From Verrucosispora sp. NA02020 (GTDB lineage: Bacteria > Actinomycetota > Actinomycetes > Mycobacteriales > Micromonosporaceae): 64,000 nucleotides of DNA. The position numbers were made by a program, and so were the translations under genes. The notes beneath the pieces are model-generated. The model was not told the origin of the DNA. It saw only the letters and a program-made list of their open reading frames with translations, and searched no databases. Shown here in pieces: positions 41,902 through 51,046 of the stretch. The stretch spans positions 3,410,001-3,474,000 of the forward strand of contig NZ_CP054923.1 in assembly GCF_013364215.1 (NCBI RefSeq), given 5' to 3'. Position 1 is the stretch's first letter. Each line of letters opens with the position of its first letter.

Positions 41902-42684
41902 GTGGCGACGACGCAGGAACTGAACCCCGCCGCGATCAGGGCACTCACCCGACAGGTCTCGCCCGCCGAGGCCGAGGCGCTGCACGAGCAGATCTCGCAA
42001 CTGATGCGGCAGCGCATCGAGTCGGGGGAGTGGCCGGAACACCTGAAGCTCCCCGCCGAGCCCGAGCTGGCCGCCGCGCTGAACGTCTCGCGGGGCACGG
42101 TCCGCCGGGCCATCCGTACGCTGATCGAGGCCGGCCTGCTCAAGCAGACCCGGGGCAAGGGCACCTTCGTCCGGGGCCAGATGCTGGAGCAGGAGTTCGC
42201 CCAGGAGCTGATCTCCACCGCGCAGAGTCTGGACCGGGAGGGCGTCGAGTACCACACGCAGGTGCTCTCCGCCCGTGTCGTGCAGGCCCCCTCGCACATC
42301 GCCGCCCACCTCGGCCTGCGTGCCGACGACCTCAGCGTGTTGGCCATCCGCCGGACCCGATCGGTCGGCGGCGAGGTGGTCTACCTGCTCGACAACTACC
42401 TGCCCACCGCCCTGTGCCCGGACCTGTCACCGCAGGTCCTCCAGGAACGGTCGCTGTTCGGAGTGCTCGAACACGACTACGGCGTGACCGTCGACTCGGT
42501 CCGGCGTACCTTCTCCGCGATACTTCCCGACGACGACGTCAGCACCGCGATGGCGCTGCGTCCCGGGGTGCCCGTCCTCTACCTCGAGCAGATCTCCTAC
42601 CAGGCCAACGGAGGCTCCGTCGAGTACTCCGACGTCTGGGTACGCGGCGACCGCGTACGGATCTCCTCCTGGATCAAACGGTAG
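41902..42684 (+). CDS. GntR-family (HutC/UTRA) regulator of the sugar operon
   Basis: 260 residues from the GTG at 41902, with GAGGAGCAGG upstream; the longer frame would start inside the operator. Residues 25-95 carry the GntR winged helix (LPAEPELAAALNVSRGTVRR, AGLLKQTRGKGTFVRGQ), and 110-255 a UTRA effector domain of the HutC group (SVLAIRRTRSVGGEVVYLLD, VPVLYLEQISYQANGGSVEY). It opens the operon that encodes a sugar importer and catabolic enzymes, so the inducer is probably the imported sugar or its phosphate. Only a weak hairpin separates it from the binding-protein gene, so the regulator and operon are probably co-transcribed. Confidence 0.93.
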   Translation: MATTQELNPAAIRALTRQVSPAEAEALHEQISQLMRQRIESGEWPEHLKLPAEPELAAALNVSRGTVRRAIRTLIEAGLLKQTRGKGTFVRGQMLEQEFAQELISTAQSLDREGVEYHTQVLSARVVQAPSHIAAHLGLRADDLSVLAIRRTRSVGGEVVYLLDNYLPTALCPDLSPQVLQERSLFGVLEHDYGVTVDSVRRTFSAILPDDDVSTAMALRPGVPVLYLEQISYQANGGSVEYSDVWVRGDRVRISSWIKR

Positions 42685-42743
42685 GACGCCCCGCCCCACC
42701 ACGTCCTTCCCCCAACACCACACCCCACCCCCACCCGTGCCGA

Positions 42744-42759
42744 CGGTGGTTCGCCACCG
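42744..42759 (+). terminator. Weak UUCG-loop hairpin between regulator and importer genes
   Basis: CGGTGG-TTCG-CCACCG, six pairs closed by a stable UUCG tetraloop, 60 bases after the GntR stop. It may lower read-through or protect the downstream message, not fully terminate. Confidence 0.35.
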
Positions 42760-42790
42760 CCGTCGTCGCACGCTGCCCTGAGGAGACATC

Positions 42791-44167
42791 ATGCGCAACG
42801 AGGCTCCCTTCCGGCTGTCCAGGCGCGGCCTGCTGACCGGCGTGCTCGGGATCGGCGGCGCCGTGGCGCTCAGCGCCTGCGCCGGCCGCGAGGGCGACAC
42901 CGGCACCGCGAACGTCGCGGCGGCGGCCGACACGTTCGACGGCTCCGGCATGACCTGGGACCGCTTCAAGGGCGAGACGCTCAACCTCCTGCTCTGCGAG
43001 CACTGGTGGACCTCCGCGGTCAGCAAGCGGTTCGCCGAGTTCGAGGCGCTGACCGGTATGACGCTCAAGGCCAACACGCTCTCCGAGGACAGCTACTACC
43101 AGCAGGCCCTGGTGGCCCTCTCCTCCGGCGCCACCACCTACGACGCCCTGATGGTCGGCAACCTCCAGGCCGGGCAGTACATGAACGCGGGCTGGCTGGA
43201 ACCGCTGGACGCGTACTTCGGCGGCGGCGACCTGGTCAACACCGGCTGGTTCGACCCGAACGACTTCTTCGAGCCGGCCCGCCGGGCCAGCAGCCTCAAC
43301 GGTGAGCTGATGGCGTTGCCGCTCTCCGCCGAGGCGGGCGTGGTGATCTATCGCAAGGACCTGGCGTCGCAGGCCGGGATCACCGGCTTCCCCACTCAGG
43401 AGAGCCTGGTCGACGCCAGTCAGAAGCTCTCCGCGACCATGGAGCGACCGTTCGCCGGGCGCGGTCGACGCGGTCTCGACATCGTCTGGACCTGGACGAA
43501 CTACTTCCTCACCCAGGGCGGCGAGTTCTACGCCGGCAACACCCCGGCGGTGGACAGCCCCGAGGCGGTCGCGGCGACCGAACTGTACGTGCAGCAGCTG
43601 CTCAGCCGGTACGGCCCGAAGGGCGCGTCCAACATGAGCTGGCTGGAGGCCACCGGCTCGGTCAACGAGGGCCGGGCGGGTCTCTACACCGACGCCAGCG
43701 GGCTGCTGTCGGTCGTGCTGGACAAGAGCAGCAGCCAGCACACCGACCAGATCGCGGTGTCCCGCTGGCCCGGCAGCGCCGCCGCCCCGGCCGCCCCGAA
43801 CTACTGGTACTGGATGGCCGGCATCCCGAAGGCGTCGCGCAAGAAGGAGCAGGCGGCGCTCTTCTACGCCTGGGCGATGAGCAAGGAGACCGCCACCGCG
43901 GTCAGCGCCGAGTCGGGCAGCCCGTCGGCCCGCGAGTCGGTCTGGTCCAACAAGGACTTCCTCTCCTTCTACCCGGGCGACATGTCGCAGGAGATCGTCG
44001 CCAACCTCCAGGCCGTCCAGCCGGAGCGGGTGCCGTACGCGCGGCCGACCTTCCCGAGCGAGGCCGACGCGCTCTCCCTCGAACTGATCAAGGTGCTGGT
44101 GGACGGGAAGGACCCGAAGCGGGCCATGTCGGACGCGGCGGCCGCCATGGCCCGGGCCGGCCGATGA
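42791..44167 (+). CDS. CUT1-type sugar-binding lipoprotein
   Basis: 458 residues from the ATG at 42791 with GAGGAG upstream. The leader has a twin-arginine-like SRRGLLTG and a lipobox LSACAG, so the mature protein is a lipoprotein, possibly Tat-exported. The body is a family 1 extracellular solute-binding fold: FEALTGMTLKANTLSEDSYY, YDALMVGNLQAGQYMNAGWL, ALPLSAEAGVVIYRKDL and a C-terminal AMSKETATAVSAESGSPSAR. Several Trp/Tyr residues (EHWWTS, NYWYWMAG) suit stacking on a sugar or polyol. It serves the two permeases encoded next. Confidence 0.9.
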   Translation: MRNEAPFRLSRRGLLTGVLGIGGAVALSACAGREGDTGTANVAAAADTFDGSGMTWDRFKGETLNLLLCEHWWTSAVSKRFAEFEALTGMTLKANTLSEDSYYQQALVALSSGATTYDALMVGNLQAGQYMNAGWLEPLDAYFGGGDLVNTGWFDPNDFFEPARRASSLNGELMALPLSAEAGVVIYRKDLASQAGITGFPTQESLVDASQKLSATMERPFAGRGRRGLDIVWTWTNYFLTQGGEFYAGNTPAVDSPEAVAATELYVQQLLSRYGPKGASNMSWLEATGSVNEGRAGLYTDASGLLSVVLDKSSSQHTDQIAVSRWPGSAAAPAAPNYWYWMAGIPKASRKKEQAALFYAWAMSKETATAVSAESGSPSARESVWSNKDFLSFYPGDMSQEIVANLQAVQPERVPYARPTFPSEADALSLELIKVLVDGKDPKRAMSDAAAAMARAGR

Positions 44168-44225
44168 CGTCTCGCCCCACCACCGTGGACGACTGCCGGA
44201 GCAGTCCAGGCCGAACGAGGTTGTG

Positions 44226-45197
44226 ATGTCCGCAGATCGAACAGCCGTGCTCGCGCGGCAGGCCGCCGACCCGACGCCGCCGACGCGTCCGGGTCGCACC
44301 GGCGGCCCGCCGCGCCGCCCCCGCGAGGACCGGGGCCGGCGACTCTTCCTCGTCGGCATGCTCGCGCCGATGACCGTGCTGCTGCTCGCGTTCACGCTCT
44401 ACCCGTTCGTGTCGGTGCTGGTCGGGTCGTTGCGACGCAACGACCTGACCCGCCCGGACGAGCAGGGGTTCGCCGGCCTGGCCAACTTCGCCGACGCGCT
44501 CTCCGAGCCCGGTCTGCTGCGCGCGGTGCTGCTCACCGTCGGCATGGTGGTGGTCGCCGTGGTCGCCGAGTTCGCCCTGGGTACGCTCGCGGCCTCGCTG
44601 CTCTGGCGGCCGCTGCGCGGCAGCCGGCTCTACCTGGCCCTGCTGGTGCTGCCCTTCGGCGCCACGCCGGTGGCGGCGTACCTCTCCTGGCGGTTGATGC
44701 TCAACCCGGACGGCGGGCAGATCAACGCCACCCTGGGCGCGCTCGGCCTGCCGACTCCGGGCTGGACGTCCGAGCCGATGCTGGCCGTGGTGGCCCTCGT
44801 GGTGGTCGACATCTGGCAGTGGGCGCCGTTCATCACGCTGGTCATGCTCGCCGGGCTCAAGTCGCTGCCGGACGAGACCTTCGAGGCGGGCGCCCTGGAC
44901 GGCGCGAACGCCGTGCAGCGGCTGGTCCGCATCGCGTTGCCGATGCTCAAGCCGCTGGTGGCCTTCGTCGTGACGATCCGCGCGATCGACGCGATCCGCA
45001 CCTTCGACTCGATCTGGATCATCACCGGGGGAGGACCGGGCGCGGCGACCGAGACGCTCGTCGTCCGCATCTACCGGACCGCCTTCAACGACCTGCACAT
45101 CGGCGAGGCGTCCGCGCTCGGCCTGCTGCTGCTCGTCGTCCTCTTCATCCTCGGCAAGCGGTTCGCCGCGCCCGCGCTGCAACGGTTGGAGCACTAG
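44226..45197 (+). CDS. Sugar ABC permease, MalF-like
   Basis: 323 residues from the ATG at 44226 (an adjacent GTG at 44223 is the alternative). About 40 basic N-terminal residues precede six predicted membrane helices starting at LFLVGMLAPMTVLLLAFTLY. The EAA loop is EAGALDGANAVQRLVRIALPML. GARP of the CUT1 family. The last base of its TAG is the first base of the next gene's GTG. Confidence 0.92.
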   Translation: MSADRTAVLARQAADPTPPTRPGRTGGPPRRPREDRGRRLFLVGMLAPMTVLLLAFTLYPFVSVLVGSLRRNDLTRPDEQGFAGLANFADALSEPGLLRAVLLTVGMVVVAVVAEFALGTLAASLLWRPLRGSRLYLALLVLPFGATPVAAYLSWRLMLNPDGGQINATLGALGLPTPGWTSEPMLAVVALVVVDIWQWAPFITLVMLAGLKSLPDETFEAGALDGANAVQRLVRIALPMLKPLVAFVVTIRAIDAIRTFDSIWIITGGGPGAATETLVVRIYRTAFNDLHIGEASALGLLLLVVLFILGKRFAAPALQRLEH

Positions 45198-46021
45198 TGC
45201 ACGAGACGCGCAAAGGCCGGGTCCTGCGGACCGTGGCGATCTGGGGCCTCATCCTCTGGTCGGTCCTGCCGTTCGCCTTCATGCTCCGCGTCGGCTTCGC
45301 CGCCCCCAGCGACATCCGTGGTGGGTCGCCGGACTGGCTGGCCCCGCTCTACATGTTCAACGTCGTCGACCTGTTCGGCGACGCGGACTTCATGTCGGCG
45401 ATCGGCCGCTCGGTCCTGGTCGCCGTGGTGTCCTCGGCGATCGCCATCGCCGCCGCCACCCCGGCCGCGTACGCCTGCGCCCGGATGAAGTTCCGGGGCC
45501 GCGCCGACTTCGAGTTCTGGGTGCTGTCCACCCGGATGCTCCCCGCCGTCGTCGTGGTCATCCCGTACTTCGTGCTGTTCCGCCAGCTCGGCGGCATCGA
45601 CACGGTCTGGGCGCTGACCGTGATGCACACGGTGGTCAACCTCGCGGTGACGTTCTTCCTGCTGCGCAGCTTCTTCGCCGACCTGCCGGCCGCGGTCTTC
45701 GAGGCCGCCGACCTGGACGGCTGCTCGGAGACCCGCAAGTTCGTCAGCGTGGCGTGGCCGATGGTGCGCAACGGCGTCGCCGCGGCGGCGGTGTTGAACT
45801 TCATCTTCTCCTGGAACGAGTTCGTCTTCGCGTTGACCCTGGCCAGCGGCGAGGCGAAGACCGTCTCGGTGGCGATGCTCGGGTTCATGCAGTTCCAGTC
45901 GGTGGCGATCGGCCCGATGATGGCCGCCGGCACGCTGGCTGTGCTGCCCGTCGCCATCGTGCTCTTCCTGTCGCAGAAGCAGCTCGTCACCGGTATGAGC
46001 TTCGGGGCGGTCAAGGGATGA
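45197..46021 (+). CDS. Sugar ABC permease, MalG-like
   Basis: 274 residues from a GTG that shares one base with the previous stop. Six predicted helices; EAA loop EAADLDGCSETRKFVSVAWP. It pairs with the MalF-like subunit. No ATPase gene lies in the operon; actinomycete CUT1 importers commonly borrow a shared MsiK-type ATPase encoded elsewhere, which probably applies here. Its stop overlaps the kinase start (ATGA). Confidence 0.92.
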   Translation: MHETRKGRVLRTVAIWGLILWSVLPFAFMLRVGFAAPSDIRGGSPDWLAPLYMFNVVDLFGDADFMSAIGRSVLVAVVSSAIAIAAATPAAYACARMKFRGRADFEFWVLSTRMLPAVVVVIPYFVLFRQLGGIDTVWALTVMHTVVNLAVTFFLLRSFFADLPAAVFEAADLDGCSETRKFVSVAWPMVRNGVAAAAVLNFIFSWNEFVFALTLASGEAKTVSVAMLGFMQFQSVAIGPMMAAGTLAVLPVAIVLFLSQKQLVTGMSFGAVKG

Positions 46022-47499
46022 CCGACGTCGTGTGTGTGGTCGACGCCGGCACGACCGGGATCCGTTGCGCCCTGGTCGACGAGCGGGGCGAGGTGCACGG
46101 CCAACACAGCCGGGAGTTGGCCGTCGACCACCCGCAGCCGGGCCGGGCGGAACAGTCCCTGCCGGCGATGTGGGAGGTGACCGTCGGGGAGCTGCGTGCC
46201 ATGCGGGCCGTGGCCGCACAGGCCGGGCACCGGGTGGTCGCGCTGACCCTGTCCACCCAGCGGGCCTCCGTCGCCGGACTCGACGCCGACCTGCGCCCGG
46301 TCACCCCGCTGGTGCTCTGGATGGACCAGCGGGGCGCGAGCGAGCTGGACGCCCTGCGGGCGGCCGTCGACCCGGACACCTACAGCCGGGTGTCGGGGAT
46401 GCCGCTGAGCACCATGCCGGCCCTGGCCACCCTCGTCTGGCTGCGGACCCACGCCCCCGAGGCGTACGCCGCGTCGTCCTCCTTCGTCGGTGTCCAGGAA
46501 TGGCTGCTGGCGCGACTGACCGGCGGCCGACCGCAGGTCGACCGCAGTTGCGCCTCCTGGTACGGCCTGCTGGACCTGCACGCCGGGCAGTGGAGCGACG
46601 ACCTGCTCACGGCGTTCGACCTCGACGGTGCCCGCCTGCCCGAGCTGCGCGCGGCCACCGACGTCGCCGGTGCCCTGCGCGACGAGGTCGCCGACGCCAC
46701 CGGCCTGCCGCGCGGGCTGCCCGTGTACGTGGGCGGCGGCGACCAGCAGTGCTCGGCGGCCGGTGGCGGCGGGGTCCGTCCCGGCGCCGCCACCGTCAAC
46801 CTCGGCACCTCGGCGACGATGGTCTTCCCGGCCGCCGTCGGTGACGTCGTCGACCACGCCGGGTTCGTCCGCGCCGCCCACGTCGTCGAGAACTGCGTCT
46901 CGGTCGAGGGCACCATCCCGGCCTGCGGGTCGGCACTGCGCTGGCTGCGGACTCTGCTGCGCTACGGCGACGACGACACGGCGTACGAGCGGATGTCGGC
47001 CGACGCCCGGCAGGTCGAACCCGGCGCACGCGGTCTGCTCTTCGCGCCCACCATGGCCGGCGTCGGCACCCCGCACTGGACGGCGGCCGGCGGCCGGATC
47101 GACGGCCTCGACTTCACCCACGGACCGGGCGCCCTGGTCCGGGCCACCATGGAGGGAATCGCCCTCCAGGTCCGCGACGTGCTGCGACACCTGCCGACGG
47201 ACCTGGCCGGACCGACGTTGACCGCGATCGGCGGCGGTGCCCGCTCGGAGGTCTTCGGCCAGATCCTGGCCGACGTCACCGGCCGCGCCATCGAGGTCCC
47301 GGCCGGCGATCCGCAGGCCGCACCGCTGCGCGGCGCCGCCCTCTCCGCCTGGGTGGGCCTCGGCCGGTACCCGGATCTGGCGCACGCCGCCGGTTCCCCC
47401 GCCGCCGCCCGCCGCCACCTGCCCGATCCCACCACCGTCCCTGTCTACGACGCCCTGTACAGCCGGTACCTCGACGTGACGGACCTGGCTGCGGCGTGA
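46018..47499 (+). CDS. FGGY-family carbohydrate kinase
   Basis: 493 residues. N-terminal phosphate-binding strand VVDAGTTGIRCALVDERG, the WMDQRG segment, the second-lobe ATP motif ATVNLGTSATMVF and C-terminal TAIGGGARSEVFGQILADVT identify the FGGY family (xylulo-, ribulo-, glycero- and AI-2 kinases). No signature fixes the sugar. Coupled to the MalG-like permease by a 4-base overlap, so it most likely phosphorylates the imported sugar or polyol, the first committed step of the route. Confidence 0.92.
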   Translation: MTDVVCVVDAGTTGIRCALVDERGEVHGQHSRELAVDHPQPGRAEQSLPAMWEVTVGELRAMRAVAAQAGHRVVALTLSTQRASVAGLDADLRPVTPLVLWMDQRGASELDALRAAVDPDTYSRVSGMPLSTMPALATLVWLRTHAPEAYAASSSFVGVQEWLLARLTGGRPQVDRSCASWYGLLDLHAGQWSDDLLTAFDLDGARLPELRAATDVAGALRDEVADATGLPRGLPVYVGGGDQQCSAAGGGGVRPGAATVNLGTSATMVFPAAVGDVVDHAGFVRAAHVVENCVSVEGTIPACGSALRWLRTLLRYGDDDTAYERMSADARQVEPGARGLLFAPTMAGVGTPHWTAAGGRIDGLDFTHGPGALVRATMEGIALQVRDVLRHLPTDLAGPTLTAIGGGARSEVFGQILADVTGRAIEVPAGDPQAAPLRGAALSAWVGLGRYPDLAHAAGSPAAARRHLPDPTTVPVYDALYSRYLDVTDLAAA

Positions 47500-47525
47500 C
47501 ACGCACCATTCGAGGAGAACGCGAG

Positions 47526-48572
47526 ATGGAAGCCCACCCCACGGAAGAACCGTCGATGCGGGCGCTGATGCTGACCGGTGACCGCACCTCGGTCGTACGC
47601 CGGGTGCCGCGCCCGGTGCCGGCCCCCGACGAGGTACTGGTACGCGTGACGTCGTCGGCGGTCTGCGGCAGCGACCTGCCGCACTACCGCAAGCCTGCGG
47701 CCGAACTCGACAACCGCCTGCACACCGTGCCCGGCCACGAGGCGGTGGGCGTGATCGCCGCAGCCGCCGCCTCCGGCACCGGACCGGCCGAGGGCACCCG
47801 GGTCATCGTCTACCAGCACTCGGGCTGCGACGAGTGCGTCTTCTGTCGCAGCGGCGAGCCGATGTTCTGCGCCGACCGGCGGACGCTCGGCAACCACCGG
47901 GGCGGCGCCGACGCGGAGTACGTCACCGCTCCGACGACCGGCGTCCTGCCGGTACCCGACGACGTCAGCGACGGACTGGCGACGCTGATCGCCTGCAACT
48001 TCGGCACCGCGTACTCGGCGGTCCGCAAGTCCGGGGTCGGCGTCGGCGACCGGGTCGCCGTCTTCGGCCTCGGGCCGGTCGGTTGCAGCGTGGTGGCCCT
48101 CGCGGTGGCCGCCGGTGCCGAGGTCTACGCGGTCGACCCCATCGAGGGGCGGCGGGACCTGGCCAAGACGCTGGGGGCGGTGGTCGTCGACCCGCTCGGA
48201 CAGGACCCCGTCGCGACCGTCGCGGCGGTCACCGAGGGCCGTGGACCGGAGATCGTCTTCGAGTGCTCCGCGAACCCGACCGCGCAGGCGCAGGTGATGA
48301 AGCTGGCCCGGCCGCACGGCACGGTGGTGCTGCTGGGCGCGAACAACAGCATGGAGATCGACCCCGGCGTGGACGTCATCCGCAAGGAACTGCGGGTGCT
48401 CGGTAGCTGGGTCTTCACCCAGCCGGAGTTCCCGGCCGTGCTCCGGGCCGCCCGTGGCCTGCCCGCGCTGGCGCACCTGCTCGCCCCGCCCTTCCCCGCC
48501 GACCAGGCGGCCGAGGCGCTGGCCGCGGCCGACGCCGGCCACGTCGGGAAGGTGTTGATCGACTGGTCGTGA
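47526..48572 (+). CDS. Zinc-dependent medium-chain alcohol/polyol dehydrogenase
   Basis: 348 residues from the ATG at 47526, with GGAGAA about 10 bases before. Catalytic zinc ligands are in AVCGSDLPHYR (Cys) and PGHEAVGV (His-Glu); the structural zinc loop CDECVFCRSGEPMFC has four cysteines. The Rossmann motif is VFGLGPVGCSVVALA. The family includes sorbitol, threonine and galactitol-phosphate dehydrogenases. Between a kinase and an aldolase it probably oxidises a hydroxyl of the sugar or its phosphate. 26 bases after the kinase gene. Confidence 0.92.
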   Translation: MEAHPTEEPSMRALMLTGDRTSVVRRVPRPVPAPDEVLVRVTSSAVCGSDLPHYRKPAAELDNRLHTVPGHEAVGVIAAAAASGTGPAEGTRVIVYQHSGCDECVFCRSGEPMFCADRRTLGNHRGGADAEYVTAPTTGVLPVPDDVSDGLATLIACNFGTAYSAVRKSGVGVGDRVAVFGLGPVGCSVVALAVAAGAEVYAVDPIEGRRDLAKTLGAVVVDPLGQDPVATVAAVTEGRGPEIVFECSANPTAQAQVMKLARPHGTVVLLGANNSMEIDPGVDVIRKELRVLGSWVFTQPEFPAVLRAARGLPALAHLLAPPFPADQAAEALAAADAGHVGKVLIDWS

Positions 48573-48700
48573 CCCGACCGAGCGGTGTGCCGCTCCCGTT
48601 CACCCGGTCCTTGACCATCCCCAGATCCGCCACTACGGCGGCCGAGGCGCGCGACGCCGGCCGCCGGGTGCCGCACGTCCGCACAAAGGAGATCCCCGCC

Positions 48701-49411
48701 ATGACGTCCGCCACGACGGCCCTGCCGGCCGACCTGACCCCGGCCGCCCTCGCGCCGTACATCCAGCACACCCTGATCGAGGTGGGCACCACCCGGGAAC
48801 GCATGATCACGCACGCCGAGGAGGCGCTCACCCACGGCTTCAACGCGGCGATGGTGCCGGGTTCCTGGGTGTCGGTCGTCGCCGAGGTGCTGCGCGGCAC
48901 CGACGTGCAGGTGGCCTCCGCCCTGGACTTCCCGACCGTCGGCGTGACCACCAGCGCCGGCAAGGCGTTCGAGGCGGAGAGCCTGGTGCGCGCCGGTGCC
49001 GCACAGATCGACATCGGGGTGCAGATCGGCTGGCTCAAGAGCGGCATGTACGACGAGTTCCGCGAGGACATCGCCGGTGTCGTCCGCGCCTCCGGAGTGC
49101 CGGTCAAGGTGATGCTGGAACTGCCGCTGCTGACCGCGGCCGAGCGGGAGACCGCCATCGAACTCTCCATCGAGGCGGGTGCGGCGTACCTGAAGAACGC
49201 CAGCAGCGGCGCCGTCGAGGTCGCGAACTCGGAGAGCATCGGCTACCTGGTGTCCCGGGCCGCCGGCCGGAGCCGGGTCAAGGCGTCCGGCAGCATCAAG
49301 TCCTACCCGCAGGCCGTCGGGCTGCTGCGGGCCGGGGCCGAACTGCTCGGCACCAGCGCCGGCATCGCGATCGTCACCGACACCGCCACCGCCACGACGG
49401 TCAGCTACTGA
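48701..49411 (+). CDS. DeoC/LsrF-family aldolase
   Basis: 236 residues from the ATG at 48701 (AAAGGAG upstream); the longer frame has no good start. Class I aldolase barrel with DeoC features: ASALDFPTVGVTTSAGKAFE, AQIDIGVQIGWLKSG (D104), Schiff-base lysine K165 in AYLKNASSGA and the second lysine K194 in VKASGSIKSY. DeoC itself usually reads VKTSTG and GFP, so this is a divergent member, perhaps acting on a sugar phosphate other than deoxyribose-5-phosphate. A 128-base gap separates it from the dehydrogenase gene. It completes an import-phosphorylate-oxidise-cleave route. Confidence 0.88.
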   Translation: MTSATTALPADLTPAALAPYIQHTLIEVGTTRERMITHAEEALTHGFNAAMVPGSWVSVVAEVLRGTDVQVASALDFPTVGVTTSAGKAFEAESLVRAGAAQIDIGVQIGWLKSGMYDEFREDIAGVVRASGVPVKVMLELPLLTAAERETAIELSIEAGAAYLKNASSGAVEVANSESIGYLVSRAAGRSRVKASGSIKSYPQAVGLLRAGAELLGTSAGIAIVTDTATATTVSY

Positions 49412-49423
49412 CCCGGTGGTGAC

Positions 49424-49485
49424 GACGTGACCGCCCGGACGCGGGTCGGCGAGAGGCACCCTCGCGCCCGCGTCCGGGCCACGTC
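49424..49485. terminator. Multi-segment hairpin between sugar operon and cobF
   Basis: Core arms CCCGGACGCGGG (49434-49445) and CCCGCGTCCGGG (49467-49478), extended outward by GACGTG/CACGTC and inward by GCGAG/CTCGC. It lies in the 88-base convergent gap and should stop both operons. Confidence 0.8.
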
Positions 49486-49499
49486 GCCCGTCGGCCCGG

Positions 49500-50279
49500 T
49501 CACGCCTCGCCGTCCGGATCCCGGCGCCGCAGCAGGTACGTGTCCATGATCCAGCCCTTGCGGCGGCGGGCCTCCCGGCGGGTCTCCACGATCCGCTCCG
49601 CCACCTCCGACAGCCGTCCAGCGACCAGGATCTCGTCGGCGGTGCCCAGGTAGGCGCCCCAGAAGATGTCGAAGTCCTCGTCCAGGTAGTGGGTGAAGGA
49701 ACAGTTCGCGTCCAGCATCACCACGATGTCGTCGACGTCCGAGGGCAGTTGCTCGGCCAACCGACGGCCGGTGGTCACCAGGAACGCCCGGCCCACCCGG
49801 TTGAGCCCGATGCGGTGCCGCGCGGCGAGCGTCGCCACGCTGCTGACGCCCGGGATCACGGTGTGCTCCACCTCGATCCGGCCGCGCGCCCGGATCTCCT
49901 CCACCACCGCCAGGGTGCTGTCGTAGAGCGCCGGATCGCCCCAGACCAGGAACGCGCCGCAGCCCCCGTCGGGCAGGTGCGCGGCGATGGCCTCCTCCAG
50001 CAGGTCGGCGCGGTCCCGTCGCCACTGGTCCACCGCCGAGACGTACCCGGCGGCGGTCCGGTCCCGGTCCGGGTCGCGTACCTCGACCACCCGATGCTCC
50101 GGCCGGGCGAAACGAGCCAGCAGCTCCTGCCGCAACGCGATCAGGTCGTGCTTCTCGGCACCCTTGTCCAGCAGGAAGAACACGTCGGCCCGGCGCATCG
50201 CCTCGGCTCCGGCGAGGGTGAGCTGACCCGGGTCGCCGGCCCCGATGCCGATCACCAGGATCGTCCGCGCGGCGCTCAT
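49500..50279 (-). CDS. cobF: Precorrin-6A synthase (deacetylating)
   Basis: 259 residues. It is a SAM-dependent tetrapyrrole methyltransferase with the N-terminal GIGAGDPGQLTLAGAEAMRR motif, the LVWGDPALYDSTLAVVEEI loop and VIPGVSSVATLAARH. The distinctive FFLLDKGAEKHDLIALR and LDANCSFTHYLDEDFDIFWG match CobF, which methylates C1 of precorrin-5 and removes the acetyl group in the oxygen-dependent cobalamin pathway. Last gene of the leftward cobL-cobM-cobF operon; its ATG overlaps the cobM stop (ATGA). Confidence 0.93.
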   Translation of the reverse strand: MSAARTILVIGIGAGDPGQLTLAGAEAMRRADVFFLLDKGAEKHDLIALRQELLARFARPEHRVVEVRDPDRDRTAAGYVSAVDQWRRDRADLLEEAIAAHLPDGGCGAFLVWGDPALYDSTLAVVEEIRARGRIEVEHTVIPGVSSVATLAARHRIGLNRVGRAFLVTTGRRLAEQLPSDVDDIVVMLDANCSFTHYLDEDFDIFWGAYLGTADEILVAGRLSEVAERIVETRREARRRKGWIMDTYLLRRRDPDGEA

Positions 50280-51046
50280 GCCGTCGGCCCGTGCGGACGC
50301 TTGGCGCTACGGTCCCGGCCGGGGGAGTAGAGGTAACTGTCCGGAAAGGAGTCGGCGGCCAACGCGGCCCCGACGATGATCACCGCGGTCCGGCGGATGC
50401 CGTGCGCCTCCACCTGATCGGCGATGTCGGCCAGGGTGCCGCGCAGCACGATCTCGTCGGGACGGCTGGCGTTGGCGACCACGGCCACCGGACAGTCCGA
50501 CCCGTAGTGCCCGACCAGCTCTCCGGCGATCTGCCGGGTCCGCGCCACCGCCAGGTGCAGGACCAGCGTGGCGCGGCTGCGGCCCAGCTCGGCCAGGGTC
50601 TCCCCGGGCGGCATCGGCGTCGACCGGGCCTGGGTACGGGTGAGGATCACGGTCTGCCCGACGGTCGGCACGGTCAGCTCCCGGCGCAACGTGGCCGCCG
50701 CCGCCGCGTACGACGGCACGCCCGGCACGATCTCGTACGGCACCCCGGCCGCGTCCAGCCTCCGGGTCTGCTCGGCGACGGCGCTGAACACGGCCGGGTC
50801 GCCGGAGCAGAGGCGGGCGACGTCGTGACCGTCGCGGTGCGCCTCGACCATCGCCGCCACGATCTCGTCCAACGTCAGCTCGGCGGTGTCCACCAGCCGG
50901 GCGTCCGGCGGGCAGGTGGCGAGCAGGTCGGCGGGGACCAGGCTGCCCGCGTACAGGCAGACCTGGGCGCGGGCCAGGACGCGTTGCCCGCGTACGGTGA
51001 TCAGGTCGGCGGCGCCCGGTCCGGCGCCGATGAAGTGCACTGTCAT
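50276..51046 (-). CDS. cobM: Precorrin-4 C11-methyltransferase
   Basis: 256 residues from the ATG at 51046. Methyltransferase motifs VHFIGAGPGAADLITVRGQR, VCLYAGSLVPADLL, RLCSGDPAVFSAVAEQ and IVPGVPSYAAAAATLRRELT are those of CobM/CbiF. It transfers a methyl from SAM to C11 of precorrin-4. Start and stop overlap the neighbouring cob genes by four bases each, so the three are translationally coupled. Confidence 0.95.
   Translation of the reverse strand: MTVHFIGAGPGAADLITVRGQRVLARAQVCLYAGSLVPADLLATCPPDARLVDTAELTLDEIVAAMVEAHRDGHDVARLCSGDPAVFSAVAEQTRRLDAAGVPYEIVPGVPSYAAAAATLRRELTVPTVGQTVILTRTQARSTPMPPGETLAELGRSRATLVLHLAVARTRQIAGELVGHYGSDCPVAVVANASRPDEIVLRGTLADIADQVEAHGIRRTAVIIVGAALAADSFPDSYLYSPGRDRSAKRPHGPTA

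Noticed and set aside
46018..49411. Autoinducer-2 (Lsr) processing operon
   Set aside because: Kinase and aldolase families fit, but the importer is CUT1-type and there is no LsrG or LsrR-like gene; general sugar catabolism is more likely.
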